Part shown: piece by piece, positions 1 to 7,450 of the stretch
Layout: each line of letters starts with the position of its first letter
How positions within the stretch are numbered: position 1 is the stretch's first letter
Source: Lachnospiraceae bacterium
GTDB lineage: Bacteria > Bacillota > Clostridia > Lachnospirales > Lachnospiraceae
Assembly: GCA_024691065.1 (NCBI GenBank)
Contig: JAILOA010000448.1
Span: forward strand, 1 to 7,643
DNA: 7,643 bases
Reading direction: 5' to 3'
Notes under the pieces: generated by a model
The model's input: the letters and a program-made list of their open reading frames with translations, nothing else
Told to the model about the DNA's origin: nothing
Database searches by the model: none
Translations under genes and position numbers: made by a program

Positions 1-1523
1 GCGCCGTCGACATCGGCATCCGTAAGAATAATGATTTTATCATAACGAAGCTTGCTAAGGTCGAATTCATCGCCGATACCGCAACCAAATGAAGCGATCA
101 TCGAGCAGATTTCATTGTTTGCGAGAATCTTCTCCAGAGGAGCTTTCTCGACATTTAGAATCTTACCTCTAAGCGGCAGCACCGCCTGGGTTCTACGATT
201 ACGCGCCGTCTTGACGGTACCTCCCGCGGAATCACCCTCGACTATGTAAACCTCGCACTCCTCGGATTTCTTTGAAGTGCAAGCCGCAAGCTTACTTCTC
301 GTATCTATCGTATTTAATGACTTAAGCACTGCATTTCGCGCCTTATCCGAAGCCTTTCTGGCATTCGATGAACGCTGAATATTCTCCAATATACTGCGCA
401 GAATTTCTACGTGTTTATCAAAATACTTCTGCACTCCGTAGGAGAACACATCCTCGACAGCTGTCTTAGCGTCCGTGTTTCCGAGCTTTGACTTAACCTG
501 CCCCTCGAACTGCGGGTCCGGATGCTTGATGGAAATAATCGCGGTAAGCCCGTTTCTTACGTCCTTTCCGTCGAAATTCTCATCCTTGTCCTTCAGAAAA
601 TTAAGCTCCCTCGCGTACTGGTTCATAACCCTCGTGAGTGCCGTCTTGAAGCCCGTCACAAGCGTACCGCCGTCGACTACATTGATACAATTACAATAGG
701 AATTTATCTGCTCCGTATAATCCTTTATATACTGAAATGCCACCTCGACCTCGATATCGCCGCTCGAACCTTCGATGTAAACCGGGTCCGCCTGAAGCTT
801 CTGCACATCGCGGTTGATGTACGTAATGTAGCTCTTGATACCGAACTCTTCCATATAGGTGTGCTTTTCGTCGTGAACCTCATCTATAAAATTGATCTCG
901 AGACCCTTGTTCAGATAAGCGGTTTCGCGCAGCTTCTTGCGAATCACCTCCGCCTTGAAGTGCGTTGTCTCGAAGATAGCAGGATCAGGATAAAATGTAA
1001 CGCTCGTTCCTGTATTCTTCTTCGCGCATTTATCGATAGAAGGGAGCTTGCCGTTCACAAGCTCGGTTACAGGATGTCCGCCCTTTTCGAACACATCCTC
1101 ATAAACAAAACCGTCCCTCTTGATTTTGACAATCATCTTGGTGGAAAGCGCATTTACAACCGATGAACCTACACCATGAAGACCACCTGACACCTTATAT
1201 ACGGAATTATCGAACTTTCCGCCGGCATGGAGCACTGTGTAAACCACACGCTCGGTCGGAATCTTCTTCTGCGGATGGATATCCACCGGCACACCACGGC
1301 CATTATCGGAAACCGTGATTCCTCCGTCTTTCCTTAGCGTCAATGATATTTTCGAGCAAAAGCCCGCCAAATGCTCATCAATCGCATTGTCAAGTATTTC
1401 CCAAATAAGGTGATGCAAGCCCCTCGAGCCCGTGGAACCGATGTACATTCCCGGACGCTTTCTGACCGGATCAAGCCCCTCCAAAACAATTATCTGCTCA
1501 CCACTATAATTATCCTTCGCCAT
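1..1523 (-). CDS. parE: Type IIA DNA topoisomerase subunit B (topoisomerase IV ParE / GyrB-like), 3' end cut off by window
   Basis: This is the ATPase subunit of a type IIA topoisomerase, which with an A subunit (ParC or GyrA) passes one DNA duplex through another using ATP. I translated 507 codons from an ATG at 1523; the gene runs off the window at base 1. The opening is MAKDNYSGEQIIVLEG, followed by RKRPGMYIGS (residues 21-30). GHKL ATPase motifs are in order: EILDNAIDE (42-50), DNGRGVP (73-79) and GGLHGVGSSVVNALS (113-127). The transducer lysine loop is GQVKSKLG (341-348). The Toprim domain has VEGDSAGG (428-435), PLRGKILNVEKA (450-461) and TDADVDG (501-507), where the window ends. About 130 C-terminal residues are missing compared with a typical ParE of about 640. 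AAGAGGT lies 4 nt before the ATG and supports the start. GC is clearly higher than in the neighbouring jet genes. ParE against a second GyrB cannot be settled from this fragment; a parC/gyrA gene next downstream would be expected. Confidence 0.93.
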   Translation of the reverse strand, partial: MAKDNYSGEQIIVLEGLDPVRKRPGMYIGSTGSRGLHHLIWEILDNAIDEHLAGFCSKISLTLRKDGGITVSDNGRGVPVDIHPQKKIPTERVVYTVLHAGGKFDNSVYKVSGGLHGVGSSVVNALSTKMIVKIKRDGFVYEDVFEKGGHPVTELVNGKLPSIDKCAKKNTGTSVTFYPDPAIFETTHFKAEVIRKKLRETAYLNKGLEINFIDEVHDEKHTYMEEFGIKSYITYINRDVQKLQADPVYIEGSSGDIEVEVAFQYIKDYTEQINSYCNCINVVDGGTLVTGFKTALTRVMNQYARELNFLKDKDENFDGKDVRNGLTAIISIKHPDPQFEGQVKSKLGNTDAKTAVEDVFSYGVQKYFDKHVEILRSILENIQRSSNARKASDKARNAVLKSLNTIDTRSKLAACTSKKSEECEVYIVEGDSAGGTVKTARNRRTQAVLPLRGKILNVEKAPLEKILANNEICSMIASFGCGIGDEFDLSKLRYDKIIILTDADVDG

Positions 1524-1527
1524 AATT

Positions 1528-1534
1528 ACCTCTT
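1528..1534 (-). promoter_or_regulatory. Ribosome binding site of the ParE/GyrB-like gene
   Basis: On the minus strand AAGAGGT lies 4 nt before the ATG at 1523. This supports the start and the N-terminus MAKDNYSGEQ, which matches the usual beginning of ParE/GyrB proteins a few residues before the conserved VLEGL segment. Confidence 0.7.
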
Positions 1535-1562
1535 TACCTAATTCTTAACAAGTGAATTTTCT

Positions 1563-1590
1563 ATGATAAATTGCAACAATGTAGAAGCAA
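1563..1590 (-). promoter_or_regulatory. Possible sigma-70-type promoter for the ParE/GyrB-like gene
   Basis: On the minus strand TTGCTT (1590-1585) and TATCAT (1568-1563) are separated by 16 bp. The -10 matches TATAAT at five of six positions, while the -35 shares little beyond TTG. Transcription would start about 33 nt before the ATG, leaving a short leader with the ribosome site. In AT-rich DNA such matches arise by chance. It fits the expectation that a core gene needs its own promoter downstream of an accessory operon. Confidence 0.3.
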
Positions 1591-1728
1591 CTATTAAACC
1601 GCCACTAAAGGTATACACAATTCTATCTTTAGAAACCGGAATGCACCGTAAATCCGCTACACCCCCACAATCCACTTAAACTCTAACCGTAACATTTTAA
1701 AACATATAAAACATTTTTTCAAGGATTT

Positions 1729-4700
1729 TTAAAAAAGTCTGATCTGATTCTCCACATTAAAACGTACTGTAACCATCTCAGAAGGTTCAGCACCCTTGTA
1801 ATGCTCACTGACAATATAGGATCTGTTATTTTTTAAGCCCGCTTCAACTAATTTCAGTATATAAATATTATCAAACCTGGAATAAATCTCGGTTCCTCCA
1901 AGTCCTGACAAACAAATAAGCTGAATATTGTTCTTTTTTGACATCTCAACCATTGGAATAAGTAAATGCTCCGAATATGTTGCACCAAAAGGATTATCCA
2001 TTATCAAAACCATTTTCTCATTTGTATCGGCAAATATATCGCTTTCATCCATTCTCATATAATGTAACAAACTTGAAATCACGGAAAAACATGTCACAAA
2101 TCCTTCTCCGCCTGAAAGTTTTGAAGCCTCAGCCCATGTAATATTATACTCCTTATTTTCTTCTATTTTTAAGGTTTTAATTTCTACATTGCTTAACCCT
2201 ACTACTGAATCAAACAATTCAAAACTGGTGAGTTTTGTTCCGATATATTCATCAGGATTAGAATTATTCTTATATATTTTAATCACTTCATCCGTCAAAT
2301 TCTCAAGATAGATTTTCATTTTATGAGAGTAATTCTCAATATTACTACTCCATTCCGGTAAACTTATCGTAAGCATTTTTTTACTGATATTATGAATTTT
2401 TATGTTGGAATTATCATCTATTTTAAGCAATTCCTCATTCAGTATTTTAACGAATTCCAACAATTCTTCGATTATATTTTTCTTTTCCTTATCGATAATT
2501 GAAAGATCCACATCCATCTTTTTAACAAGCTCATCATAAACATTAAGAGTTGTATTTATCTGTGTTATAAGACTTCCGGGATTATTATATAATCCTAAAA
2601 AAACTTGTAATGGTCTATTGAAAAATGTATCGCTAAAATCACTCATTATAAAAATATCTCTCAGAAGGCTGTTAATTTTATTTTCTTGATTTACAATCTT
2701 TTGGTTGATTTCTTTCAAATCACGTTTTAGACTCCCTACAAAAAAATCAAGCTTTTCTTTGCTCATTTTTTCAATATTTAAATCAGTAGTATAGTCTGAA
2801 GAAAACTGCAGATTTTCGTCAATCCCGAATTCTCCAATTATGATATTCTGACCAACACTCTCATTTTCCGGTTTTTGGGAATTATCACTTCCTTCAACCA
2901 CCATAGAACCCGATATATTTATTCTTTTCTCCGCCCCGGAGGAGTCCGGCACATTTGCTTTATTCATCAACTCCGGTGAAACCATTGGGTCAACATATGA
3001 TGCATCTATTATTTCAAAATCCTGATAACTATAATCATCAAACTCCGCCAACGCAGATTTTATGGATTCCAGCTCTGAAATCCTATTTTTTATGTTTTCC
3101 AGTTCCTTTTCAGCTTGCCCTTTATTATGGTTTAAAACATTTATTTCCTCTTTAAAATCCCTATAATTTATTTCTTCTCTGGATAAGGGATTCCCAACAA
3201 AACATTCTTCATTGATTTTTGCATTTAAATTCTTTATTTCAGATTCATGAACTAAGATATAGCTTCTCTTTTCATTTACATTATGACCAAGAATCTTATT
3301 CTTACTTTGAAGATTTTTCTTATCCTTATCCAAAAAAACTTCATCATTGGTATCATAAATTATCATCGGAATATTCCTGTCAAACTCAGTTTCCGAAACA
3401 GAATACATATTAATAAATGTAGTTCTCTTGTCCTTATAAATTTTCTCTTCAGAATGTAAATCCTTTTTTAATTCTTTAATACGTTCCTGTAATGCTTTTA
3501 TGTTTCCGTCTATTTCCTTTGCCAAAGCTTCATACTCAGCTTCCAAGCCTAAATAATTGTTAAACTCTTCATCAGCGATTTCAGTAATCTCTGATTCTTT
3601 TTCATATTCCTTAAATATTAAAATTTTATTATCAATTTCATCTTTCCTTTTGATTTTTGTATTGAAATCAATTTCGTTTCGGTTGATTGACTCTATAATG
3701 CTATCATTTTTTTCCTCCAAAAGCTCAACCTTACCTTCAGCTTCAAAAATAAGGTTTTTATACTTATCGTATTTAATCATATTTTCAATATATTTTTCAT
3801 ATACTTCTCTGAATTTTTCTATTGAATTATAGTTTTTTTCAAAAAAATTCTTATCTTTATTTAATTGTTCCAGCGTTTTTTCAAGCGATTTTTTTTCTTC
3901 TTCCAACCTTTTTTTCAGAACTTCAAATTTCTTTAAATCGCTCCTTAACTGCTCCCCTTTATGGTTGAGATTATCCAATTTTCTCTTACAACCATCCATC
4001 AATTCCTTGTTAACTTTTTGATTATTTATTTCACTACGTTTTTCCTGAAATAGATTAATCTCCTTTTCCCTATTGCTTATTTTTTCCGAAAGATTATCAA
4101 TCTCTTCTTTTTTCTTTCTGATATATTCTAAAACAGACTCCTCGTCCAGATACATTTTATCAAAATTAATAAAGAATTTTAATTTTTCGATTTCAAATAT
4201 ATTATTCTTTAAATTAAATTCACCTTTTTCAACATCTCCTCTCAATATAATGGGTATAGGCAAATTGGTTACTACATTTTTATCTAATCCCAAAACCCTT
4301 GAATATTCAGTGTCCGTTAGAATTAATGAATAAGGAATAAATGGATTTTTTTCTATGATTGCAAGATTTTCCGAAAACGATTTATTGTTTTTTCTAAGCC
4401 ATGCCAGACCAAAATTCAAAGGAATATTCAGCCTGTCTAATTCATCCTTTAAATCCATCGAAATATCGTAAAGCCGTCCCTCACTTATTAAGGAGATTTC
4501 TGATTCTAAGTTTTTCTTTTCTTGATTCAATTTATTGAGACTAATATTTATCTCCCTTATTTTGTCATCAAATTCTTTAATTATCTTTTCCTTATCAAAT
4601 AATATTTCTTTGGCTTTTATATCATTTTGATTATCAAAATTATAACCAATATATTTTATATTAATTTTTCTTTTTTCTAATTCTATATTATAACCTTCAA

Positions 4701-6444
4701 ATTCTTTTTTCTTATCCCTGTAAATGGATTCATTTTCCTGTAATAGTTTCCCTGTATTCTTCACATCACTATTATTTTTGATAATGTTTTGTTCGTTAAA
4801 CGATTTCTTTTCCTTTGCTTCCCTTAATTTTTCAATTGTATTGTCCAGACTATTTTTTATATTCTGCTCTTCAATTATTAAGGCTCCTTCTTCGTATTTT
4901 CTCAAAAGATTTCTGCTGAGTGACCTGTTAAATTTCTTATTATAATTATCCTCTTCAACATCGAAATTTTCTATTTGTGAATCTATACGTCCTTTTTTCT
5001 CCACATAAATAATTATATCATCTCTGGTGTTTTTCAATTCATTTGCTACATTTTCCCTATCTTTATTAAGTTCAACCTTTTGCTGTCTTAAAATATATAT
5101 TTCATCTTCAATATTAGAATAAAGACTTTCATAACATAAATATAATTTTGCTCCCAGCTCCTTTCTTCTTTTCTCTTTTTCTCCGGCCATACTCAGATTC
5201 AATGTCCTTAAATTTGCCGTAACATCATTATATTTCCTTTTACAATTAATGTAGCGATCGTATTGTTGTCTGCATAAAAAACTATCTATTCTTTTCTCAA
5301 TATCTGAAATTTTATTTTCGTTTTTATTAATTTCCTTTTCAAATTTATCGATTTCAATTTTGTTTTTTTCAATTTGATCAACCAAATTATATATTTCATA
5401 AGAATACATCTCATGCTTTGTATGAATTATACCGTTTTCATATGTACCGATTTTCTCACTAATCTCTCCAAATTCCTCATTTTTATTACTTATGCATTCA
5501 TTAATCTTATCCCTAAAATTAACAATACTGTTTTCCTGTTTTATTTTTTTATTATGACAAATATTCAAATTAATGGCAGCATTATAAACAGAAATTCTGC
5601 CATTTACAAAATCATCATAAAATATAAATTCCTTAAATTTTTTAATTAATTGTCTCTTAATTATATTACCTTCATTTTGATAATATTGATAAATATATTT
5701 TCCTACAATGTCGCCAAATTTTTTAATCTTATCATTTCCTTTATTTATCTTTTGTTCTACGGAACGCAGAAACCATTTCTCTGTCAGGCTTCTTTCATCC
5801 TTACTGTCAGAAAACAATTTTGCCAGTCCGCCCTCATTTAAATTTATTTTATAAATTACGCTCTCCCACTCTTTTCTATCAACCCTGTATTCCCTTAGCT
5901 TTTTAAAATATTGAGTAATCTGGTTTTCCGAACCCATATCATAGTAAAAGAATATCGATTCCCTATTTCTTTTAAAACTTTCAAAAAGACTTTTAGTATT
6001 TTGAAATCCAATCAGCTTCATTTCCCTATCATCTTTTTCCAATATAGGAAGATTCTTTAAATCCCATAGGCATTCCTGATCATACTCACTTACGAAGGAT
6101 ATGATTTCTAATGATTTTTTATTGCCCTCATCAACATTTTGACTTTTCCTGACCATAAAACCATTCATCATATAAGTATTTCCACCATCTAATTTCCATT
6201 CAACCATAATATAACTTGGTTTATTGGTAGTAAAAAAACTTTCATATTCTCTATCATTTACTTTTCTGTATTTTTCCCCAACAAAAACAGAGGTAAGCAG
6301 TTGAACCATTACCGATTTACCTCCACCGTTCCTAAGTGAAATAAATGTATTGATATTATTATAATACATAATTTCATCATTTATACGCATAGTATTATTG
6401 TTGTAGTTAATATTTACCAATCTTACTGCATTTATACTTGGCAT
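1729..6444 (-). CDS. jetC: JetC/MksB-like SMC ATPase of a Wadjet-type system
   Basis: This is a large SMC-family ATPase of 1571 aa, probably the motor of a Wadjet/MksBEF-like complex that recognises and extrudes DNA (inference from family and context). The N-terminal head has FISLRNGGGKSV (residues 34-45), a P-loop with K43 and S44. Charged, Lys/Glu-rich coiled coil runs from about 300 to 655 and again from about 770 to 1140. Between them a globular segment (about 655-770, containing NFGLAWLRKN and VVTNLPIPIILRGD) looks like a hinge. A polar, probably disordered stretch follows (about 1150-1215), then more helix. The C-terminal head has LSGGEGFVTCF (1443-1453) and Walker B VLIMDNPFG (1479-1487). 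Two oddities are Leu instead of the first Walker A Gly, and Asn1484 where ABC/SMC ATPases carry the catalytic Glu. The length is close to MukB (1486 aa) and longer than many type I JetC proteins. The start is supported by an AGAGGG site 7 nt upstream. It is distinguished from SbcC/Rad50 by the MukE-like neighbour and the lack of a CxxC hook in the hinge. Very AT-rich. Confidence 0.85.
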   Translation of the reverse strand: MPSINAVRLVNINYNNNTMRINDEIMYYNNINTFISLRNGGGKSVMVQLLTSVFVGEKYRKVNDREYESFFTTNKPSYIMVEWKLDGGNTYMMNGFMVRKSQNVDEGNKKSLEIISFVSEYDQECLWDLKNLPILEKDDREMKLIGFQNTKSLFESFKRNRESIFFYYDMGSENQITQYFKKLREYRVDRKEWESVIYKINLNEGGLAKLFSDSKDERSLTEKWFLRSVEQKINKGNDKIKKFGDIVGKYIYQYYQNEGNIIKRQLIKKFKEFIFYDDFVNGRISVYNAAINLNICHNKKIKQENSIVNFRDKINECISNKNEEFGEISEKIGTYENGIIHTKHEMYSYEIYNLVDQIEKNKIEIDKFEKEINKNENKISDIEKRIDSFLCRQQYDRYINCKRKYNDVTANLRTLNLSMAGEKEKRRKELGAKLYLCYESLYSNIEDEIYILRQQKVELNKDRENVANELKNTRDDIIIYVEKKGRIDSQIENFDVEEDNYNKKFNRSLSRNLLRKYEEGALIIEEQNIKNSLDNTIEKLREAKEKKSFNEQNIIKNNSDVKNTGKLLQENESIYRDKKKEFEGYNIELEKRKINIKYIGYNFDNQNDIKAKEILFDKEKIIKEFDDKIREINISLNKLNQEKKNLESEISLISEGRLYDISMDLKDELDRLNIPLNFGLAWLRKNNKSFSENLAIIEKNPFIPYSLILTDTEYSRVLGLDKNVVTNLPIPIILRGDVEKGEFNLKNNIFEIEKLKFFINFDKMYLDEESVLEYIRKKKEEIDNLSEKISNREKEINLFQEKRSEINNQKVNKELMDGCKRKLDNLNHKGEQLRSDLKKFEVLKKRLEEEKKSLEKTLEQLNKDKNFFEKNYNSIEKFREVYEKYIENMIKYDKYKNLIFEAEGKVELLEEKNDSIIESINRNEIDFNTKIKRKDEIDNKILIFKEYEKESEITEIADEEFNNYLGLEAEYEALAKEIDGNIKALQERIKELKKDLHSEEKIYKDKRTTFINMYSVSETEFDRNIPMIIYDTNDEVFLDKDKKNLQSKNKILGHNVNEKRSYILVHESEIKNLNAKINEECFVGNPLSREEINYRDFKEEINVLNHNKGQAEKELENIKNRISELESIKSALAEFDDYSYQDFEIIDASYVDPMVSPELMNKANVPDSSGAEKRINISGSMVVEGSDNSQKPENESVGQNIIIGEFGIDENLQFSSDYTTDLNIEKMSKEKLDFFVGSLKRDLKEINQKIVNQENKINSLLRDIFIMSDFSDTFFNRPLQVFLGLYNNPGSLITQINTTLNVYDELVKKMDVDLSIIDKEKKNIIEELLEFVKILNEELLKIDDNSNIKIHNISKKMLTISLPEWSSNIENYSHKMKIYLENLTDEVIKIYKNNSNPDEYIGTKLTSFELFDSVVGLSNVEIKTLKIEENKEYNITWAEASKLSGGEGFVTCFSVISSLLHYMRMDESDIFADTNEKMVLIMDNPFGATYSEHLLIPMVEMSKKNNIQLICLSGLGGTEIYSRFDNIYILKLVEAGLKNNRSYIVSEHYKGAEPSEMVTVRFNVENQIRLF

Positions 6445-6451
6445 ACGCTAA

Positions 6452-6458
6452 CCCTCTC
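6452..6458 (-). promoter_or_regulatory. Ribosome binding site of jetC
   Basis: GAGAGGG on the minus strand lies 7 nt before the ATG at 6444. It supports translation of JetC from its own site, separately from jetB, whose stop is 133 bp upstream. Confidence 0.65.
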
Positions 6459-6479
6459 TTTATAACATTAAAACATTTT

Positions 6480-6605
6480 AGTTATTCTTCTCCCGGCACT
6501 CTAATCACTCTTATGAATCCTCTTTTAGTTATTCTTCTCCAGGCACCCTAAACCCTCTTATGATTCATATTATTTTGTCAATCTTCTCCCAGCACTCTCA
6601 ATACT
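6480..6605 (-). repeat. Tandem remnants of the jetB 3' end (three related units, 47 and 49 bp apart)
   Basis: Three related units lie head to tail. The first (from about 6605 to 6576) is the real end of jetB, coding RVLRVLGED and a stop. The second (6575-6527) and third (6526-6480) lie after the stop, in the jetB-jetC gap. The third reads FIRVIRVPGEE-stop, and the second reads IRGFRVPGEE-stop with a further stop just upstream. The two outer units share GGAGAAGAATAACTAAAA exactly at the stop, and the jetB end has GGAGAAGATTGACAAAA. The outer copies resemble each other more than the gene's own tail. They have no start codon with a ribosome site and look like leftover gene ends rather than genes. 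Confidence 0.8.
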
Positions 6606-7285
6606 CTGCTATAGTTGTTATCATTTAGCAGATTCCAATCCATAAATATATCCAATTTCTTAGTGGTATGTACTGTTTCATCCTGCACGATGTAATCTAT
6701 CAACCCTTGTTTTTCAAGGAACAGAAGTATATTATGAATAAAACCCTCTTTGGTTGTCTTTGTCTTCTTACCATTTTCATCGGACTTTAATGTCTCAAAA
6801 GCTATTATCATATCAGAAAAAGCAACACCTTCCCTTTCCTGATTTTCTTCATCAAAAACATCCGCTCCCTCCCTAAGCCTATCCGATATACTATTAATAA
6901 GATCACCTACCCGGATAAAATCCCGGGTTTTACTACTCGACCCACTTCCATCATAAAATTCTATCAAAAGTGTTAAAATTGCAAACTGAGCAAGATAATA
7001 ATCCTTATCTGTAGCATTGGATTTACACAACTTTTCCTTTAATTGATTTTTTGAAAATCCTAAAAATGTATTATCCTCATTCGGAATCAGATAAATAGCA
7101 TCACCATACTTTTCTATCTTACAATCACAAATTTCACCTTGACTCTTAGTAAGCTCCTGTACCTCTTTTTTCTCGCAATATTGCCTAAACAAGGTAGCTT
7201 CCCGCTCCTCTTTTAATTCATGATTCTTTATTAAATAATAAAATATTTCCTGACTGATTTTTACATCTTCTGTTTCATATACCAT
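6578..7285 (-). CDS. jetB: JetB/MukE-like protein (DUF6063-like) of a Wadjet-type system
   Basis: This 235-aa protein is probably the MukE-like winged-helix subunit that binds the kleisin JetA and bridges it to the JetC heads (family knowledge plus context). Visible pieces are an N-terminal helix QEIFYYLIKNHEL, then AIYLIPNEDNTFLGFSKNQL (63-82), which resembles the conserved segment I associate with DUF6063, from memory. Next are an aromatic/aliphatic helix YYLAQFAILTLLIEFYDG (96-113), a Ser-rich turn, and a second winged-helix-like part ending in FIHNILLFLEKQGLIDYIV (182-200). There is no signal peptide or membrane segment, so it is cytoplasmic. I chose the ATG at 7285 because GGAGGT precedes it. 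An in-frame ATG at 7333 would add 16 residues but lacks a ribosome site. It follows the jetA stop by 165 bp, and jetC begins 133 bp after it; both gaps are filled largely by tandem repeats. Transcription is probably with jetA and jetC. Confidence 0.8.
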   Translation of the reverse strand: MVYETEDVKISQEIFYYLIKNHELKEEREATLFRQYCEKKEVQELTKSQGEICDCKIEKYGDAIYLIPNEDNTFLGFSKNQLKEKLCKSNATDKDYYLAQFAILTLLIEFYDGSGSSSKTRDFIRVGDLINSISDRLREGADVFDEENQEREGVAFSDMIIAFETLKSDENGKKTKTTKEGFIHNILLFLEKQGLIDYIVQDETVHTTKKLDIFMDWNLLNDNNYSRVLRVLGED

Positions 7286-7289
7286 TTTT

Positions 7290-7295
7290 ACCTCC
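7290..7295 (-). promoter_or_regulatory. Ribosome binding site that sets the jetB start
   Basis: A full GGAGGT on the minus strand lies 4 nt before the ATG at 7285. The alternative in-frame ATG at 7333 is preceded only by repeat-derived sequence (GGTAGGGCGTAA), so the shorter 235-aa protein is preferred. Confidence 0.75.
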
Positions 7296-7339
7296 AAACA
7301 TATGGGATACCGGTGAATTGTTGCTGAGCCCATTTACGC

Positions 7340-7435
7340 CCTACCTTTGTTTCCCGATCTTCCGGTACGAATTTTTACAACTTTTGTCCAACCTTTATTT
7401 CCTAATCTTCCGGTACGAATTTTTACAACCTTTGT
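7340..7435 (-). repeat. Two tandem 48-bp repeats between jetA and jetB
   Basis: Two direct copies lie at 7435-7388 and 7387-7340. They differ at about five of 48 positions, by eye. Both contain ATTCGTACCGGAAGAT preceded by GTTGTAAAA. The period is a multiple of three, and the repeats are open in the jetA frame, but the jetA stop (TGA at 7453-7451) and a second in-frame TAA come before them, so they are not translated as part of JetA. In another frame the first copy reads FVPED-stop, which is like the RVPGEE-stop of the jetB-tail repeats. No start codon and ribosome site precede them. A function is not evident. Confidence 0.85.
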
Positions 7436-7450
7436 ATCTGTTTAAATTTC

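Noticed and set aside
522..1166. A 214-codon open frame on the plus strand
   Set aside because: It lies antisense inside the well-supported ParE/GyrB gene, whose conserved motifs are on the other strand. It has no recognisable domain.
1605..1632. Inverted repeat CTAAAG/CTTTAG in the gap downstream of jetC as a terminator
   Set aside because: A 6-bp AT-rich stem with a 16-nt loop and no T-run is too weak to call.
2955..5841. Several plus-strand open frames of 60-90 codons
   Set aside because: All are antisense to the coiled-coil coding region of jetC. Their Phe/Ser/Leu-rich products are what A-rich coiled-coil codons give on the opposite strand.
1729..6444. SbcC/Rad50-type exonuclease subunit
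   Set aside because: There is no CxxC zinc hook in the central region and no SbcD neighbour. A hinge-like globular segment and a MukE-like partner fit JetC/MksB better.
7286..7333. A longer jetB start adding 16 residues (MGSATIHRYPICLEVK)
   Set aside because: The upstream ATG has no ribosome site, and the added residues are translated leader containing the GGAGGT that serves the ATG at 7285.
6480..7435. CRISPR array
   Set aside because: The repeats are directly tandem without unique spacers, number only two or three, and match gene ends.
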